56,149 bases of DNA, from contig JADFXV010000013.1 of the NCBI GenBank assembly GCA_015233395.1, forward strand, positions 1 to 56,149, given 5' to 3'. A program made the translations under genes and the position numbers. Positions 53,939 to 56,149 of the stretch are shown here, piece after piece; positions within the stretch are counted from its first letter, which is position 1, and every line of letters begins with the position of its first letter. This DNA comes from Desulfovibrionaceae bacterium. Lineage in GTDB: Bacteria; Desulfobacterota; Desulfovibrionia; Desulfovibrionales; Desulfovibrionaceae. Under the pieces are notes generated by a model. The model had not been told where the DNA came from and made no database searches. It was given only the letters and a program-made list of their open reading frames with translations.

Positions 53939-54079
53939 GAGGGACTTGCAAAATTCATTCTCCGCCATGTCCGAGTCGTAATACGGCTGAATAAATCCTT
54001 AAATTATAGGGGATTCCAAAGGGCGCAGCCCTTTGGCCGCCGGAGGCGTTAAAGAAACCACTATTTTTACAAGTCCCTC
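53939..54079. mobile_element. MITE family B, copy 2 (141 bp, inverted)
   Basis: Inverted ends GAGGGACTTGCAAAATTCAT and the complement-like TTTTTACAAGTCCCTC; core CCAAAGGGCGCAGCCCTTTGG. The same length and core as 37523-37663 in opposite orientation. Confidence 0.8.
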
Positions 54080-54108
54080 GAAAAGGAAGACATTTTCCGC
54101 TCCCGGTC

Positions 54109-54336
54109 CTATGCGAAGGGACGGTCCTTACCCTGGATGCGTTCGGCGCGGATCATGGCCGCGCGGACCGGGGTCATGCCGTCCTGGTACTGGCGCCCGG
54201 CCTTTTCTTCGATCTGCCTGCCGCCCAGGCGATAGTAGATGTAGTAAATCTTCTCGGGCATGCCCGTGGCGCTGAACGTTCCCATGATGTAATACACGCC
54301 GGGATACCCGGTTTTGCATCGCTCCTGTCTTGGCAT
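54109..54336 (-). pseudogene. Tyrosine integrase N-terminal fragment
   Basis: A 75-residue frame: KTGYPGVYYIMGTFSATGMP, IYYIYYRLGGRQIEEKAGRQ and DGMTPVRAAMIRAERIQGKD. This is the pattern of the N-terminal arm-binding region of phage-type tyrosine recombinases (YPGV...Y...GRQ..DDMTPARAARIRAERI.GK). The core-binding and catalytic (R..HxxR..Y) parts are missing; the frame ends at TGA about 30 bp from the MITE B end. ATG 54336 (MPRQERCK). Confidence 0.7.
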
Positions 54337-54648
54337 CGCGCCCTCCGTGGGCCTCTCCCAGGTCAATGGGCAAATCCCCAACATCTTCCCAGCACATGCT
54401 CTGATTCGATGAAATACCATGGAATGTCAACATGCGCCGCAATCCGTCGCCTCGGCGACCGGTCTTTTCAGACCGCGCGGCAACCGCCCGCCGGGACGGG
54501 ATTTTTCCTCTTTACCCCCCCATTGGGCCGTATCCGGGTTGAAGGAGTGACCGGCGCGATTTTTTCGGGTATACGGCAGTTTCAGTTTCAATTCCGGCGG
54601 CAGCCTCCGGCGCGCGGCCCGGTCATCCCGATCAGACCAGGAAGGACC
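54337..54648. other. Intergenic space before the TPR gene
   Basis: 312 bp. A short hairpin GGTCTTTTCAGACC (about 54460-54473) is visible; nothing else is recognised. The open frame from 54409 is a read-in to the TPR gene. Confidence 0.5.
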
Positions 54649-55455
54649 ATGTATCCACGTATTCTCGGCGTGTATTCCTATCGCAAGTCCGAAGATATCG
54701 GTACGGGGCTGACCCAAAAAAGCCACCAGTCGGTCACCTATTGGTTCGTGCGGCGCCTCGACGACGACCGTTACGAACTGCAGCCGCTCAACACCAATCA
54801 CGTGCCGTCCGGGATCGTCACCATCGTCGGCTCGGGCGAATTCGCCAAATGCTATTTTCCGGAAACCGATTACTACAACAGATACACCGTTCCGGCCCTG
54901 AAAACCTTGAAGGCCAAGCTGGACCGGGGCGAGGAATGCTACAGCAAGGGCGATCTGGAGCAGGCGGAAAAAGAATTCCTCAAGGCCGTCATGGTCGACG
55001 AGTCCAACGCCTCGGCCAACCTCGGCCTGGGCTCGGTCTATTGCGACAAGGGCGACTACAACAAGGTCAAAAAAGTCCTGGCGGTCATCTTAAACAACGA
55101 CGCCGCCTTCCGGGAAGAGCAGCGCCACCAGTTCAACTCCTTCGGCATCGGCCTGCGCAAGGGGGGGCTCTTTACCGAGGCGATCACCTATTACCAAACC
55201 GCGCTCAAAGGCAATCCCGACGACGAACACCTGCTTTTCAACATGGCCCGGGCCTGCCTTGAAGCCGGGGACACGCAGGCCGCCTCCGAAAGCATCGCCA
55301 GAGCGCTAGAAATCAATCCGGATTTTACCGAAGCCAAAAAGCTGCAGACCTTCCTGGCCAAAAAAATGGCCGGGGAGAACGTCGACGCGAAGTTCCTCGA
55401 CGGGCCGGACATCCCCGCCGGCGTGGCCGGGCCTTCCCTTGAGCCCGCGAGCTGA
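54649..55455 (+). CDS. Tetratricopeptide repeat protein
   Basis: A 268-residue cytoplasmic protein. An N-terminal ~90-residue region (MYPRILGVYSYRKSEDIG...) unknown to me is followed by three to four TPR helical hairpins: GEECYSKGDLEQAEKEFLKA, ANLGLGSVYCDKGDYNKVKK, GGLFTEAITYYQTALKGNPD and ACLEAGDTQAASESIARALE. TPR units mediate protein contacts. AGGAAGG precedes ATG 54649. Its stop overlaps the start of the next frame by about 17 nt, so the pair is coupled. Confidence 0.85.
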   Translation: MYPRILGVYSYRKSEDIGTGLTQKSHQSVTYWFVRRLDDDRYELQPLNTNHVPSGIVTIVGSGEFAKCYFPETDYYNRYTVPALKTLKAKLDRGEECYSKGDLEQAEKEFLKAVMVDESNASANLGLGSVYCDKGDYNKVKKVLAVILNNDAAFREEQRHQFNSFGIGLRKGGLFTEAITYYQTALKGNPDDEHLLFNMARACLEAGDTQAASESIARALEINPDFTEAKKLQTFLAKKMAGENVDAKFLDGPDIPAGVAGPSLEPAS

Positions 55456-56029
55456 GCCGCGCCGGTCCGGCGGGAGGGCGCGCGCGCTCGTTGCGGCGTT
55501 CGCGGCCGTCCTGGCGCTGAGCATTCCGGCCGCCTGTGAGCCGCCCGCGACCGGCCGCTACGTCAACGACGAATTCGATTTCAGCTTCATGCCGCCCAAG
55601 GACTGGAAATTCACCGCTTCCAAGACCGCCGATTGCCTGGCCCGCGCCGAAGCGATCAAAGACGAGAACTGCAAAATCTACGTCTGCGTCGCGCCGAGGG
55701 CGGAAAACCTGATCACCATGCGCGACGATTTTCTCAACTGCGAACAGGTCAAGACCTTCATCCGGGAACAGCTCAAGGGCCAAAGCGTCGAATGCGAACC
55801 GGCCCACACCTGGCGCCTGCGGGCCTACCAGGCTAAATACCTGCGTATGGTCCGGCGCGGCGAGGGCGTGGTGTGGCAGTTCGTGGACCAGAAATACCTG
55901 ATCCGGGGCGCGCTTATGTTCACCATCACCGCCTACACCCTGGGCGAAAGCCCCGAAGCGGCCCGCGAGGTCTACGAGCAAAACATCTACTTTCTCTCCC
56001 AAGCCATGAATTCGCTGTATTTCAGGTGA
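55439..56029 (+). CDS. Putative lipoprotein, paralogue of the one at 35 kb
   Basis: About 196 residues from TTG 55439 (start uncertain). A hydrophobic segment (ALVAAFAAVLALSIPAAC) ends in Cys with an imperfect lipobox. The mature part has GRYVNDEFDFSFMPPKDW and cysteines in DCLARA, ENCKIYVC, LNCEQ and VECEP, matching the layout of the 34981-35553 product. Overlaps the TPR gene end. Confidence 0.65.
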   Translation: MSPRAEPRRSGGRARALVAAFAAVLALSIPAACEPPATGRYVNDEFDFSFMPPKDWKFTASKTADCLARAEAIKDENCKIYVCVAPRAENLITMRDDFLNCEQVKTFIREQLKGQSVECEPAHTWRLRAYQAKYLRMVRRGEGVVWQFVDQKYLIRGALMFTITAYTLGESPEAAREVYEQNIYFLSQAMNSLYFR

Positions 56030-56046
56030 CGAGCCGGGAAAACGGA

Positions 56047-56149
56047 CCAGAGGAGGCTGCGCCTCCTCTGAACTCCTGCGCCGGGGGGCATGATACCCCC
56101 GCACCCCCTCGCCAGGGGCGCGGCCGTGCCCCCTAACGCGGGGGTCCGG
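56047..56149. repeat. GC hairpin cassette, copy 13 (runs off the window)
   Basis: AGAGGAGGCTGCGCCTCCTCT, CCGGGGGGCATGATACCCCC and CAGGGGCGCGGCCGTGCCCCCT, at the right edge. No gene after 56029. Confidence 0.8.

Larger units (their letters stand above)
53735..54108. other. Gene-free region filled with nested mobile-element remnants
   Basis: 374 bp between the glycerate kinase and the integrase fragment. It holds a partial MITE A (53805-53938) abutting a complete MITE B (53939-54079). No gene was seen. Confidence 0.75.

Overview
The window looks like the chromosome of a GC-rich deltaproteobacterium of the Desulfovibrio type. This is an inference from gene content: a periplasmic tetraheme c-type cytochrome, split glycine decarboxylase (GcvPA/GcvPB), an RluD-CoaE fusion, a Fur-controlled FeoA/FeoB iron locus, NikR, and lysine/arginine-poor, alanine-rich proteins. 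No rRNA, tRNA or CRISPR array was recognised. Nearly all long open frames antisense to real genes are shadows caused by high GC.

Layout. 1-6.4 kb: end of a truncated gene, an RNA m5C methyltransferase, an aldolase-like protein that lacks its usual Schiff-base lysine, a tetraheme cytochrome, an RlmM-like methyltransferase, and ftsEX. 6.7-12.5 kb: iron region with two Fur boxes, two FeoA proteins, a small Cys-rich FeoB partner, FeoB, and a PAS/GGDEF/EAL protein between the two Feo blocks. 12.7-16 kb: a two-kinase operon (APH fold plus APS-kinase-like), a PfkB sugar/nucleoside kinase, and CutA. 16.2-23.3 kb: an EF-G paralogue, a ParB-like protein, a coiled-coil protein, and a very large helicase-exonuclease fusion (MrfA plus MrfB in one chain). 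23.3-32.1 kb: orphan LivF, OFA transporter, LeuB, a phage-like small protein, PpiD, aconitase, and a coiled-coil protein. 32.3-37.5 kb: Gmd, a 263-bp MITE, an MshEN-like protein, a tautomerase, a lipoprotein, and RluD-CoaE. 37.7-42.6 kb: DHA2 exporter, PyrF, FolE2, NikR, and a methyltransferase. 43-50.6 kb: gcvH-gcvPA-gcvPB, then a sharply AT-rich two-gene island (DUF262 protein plus HEPN nuclease-like protein), then lpd and maf. 50.7-56 kb: ACS-family transporter, glycerate 2-kinase, nested MITEs, an integrase fragment, a TPR protein, and a second lipoprotein related to the one at 35 kb.

The most distinctive accessory feature is the DUF262-HEPN pair at 46.3-48.5 kb. It has its own promoter-like sequence and very different base composition. 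It sits exactly between gcvPB and lpd, and its last stop codon overlaps the TTG start of lpd. It is a good candidate for a small RNA- or DNA-targeting defence module.

The intergenic DNA is unusually rich in repeats. One family is a cassette of several G+C-rich hairpins found at most operon ends. A second family is A-tract hairpins, some with a larger conserved insert in the loop. A third class is two MITE families (263 bp with 17-bp inverted ends and an 8-bp target duplication; and 141 bp, two copies). These repeats extend many open frames artificially, so I moved many gene starts downstream to the first codon outside the repeat.
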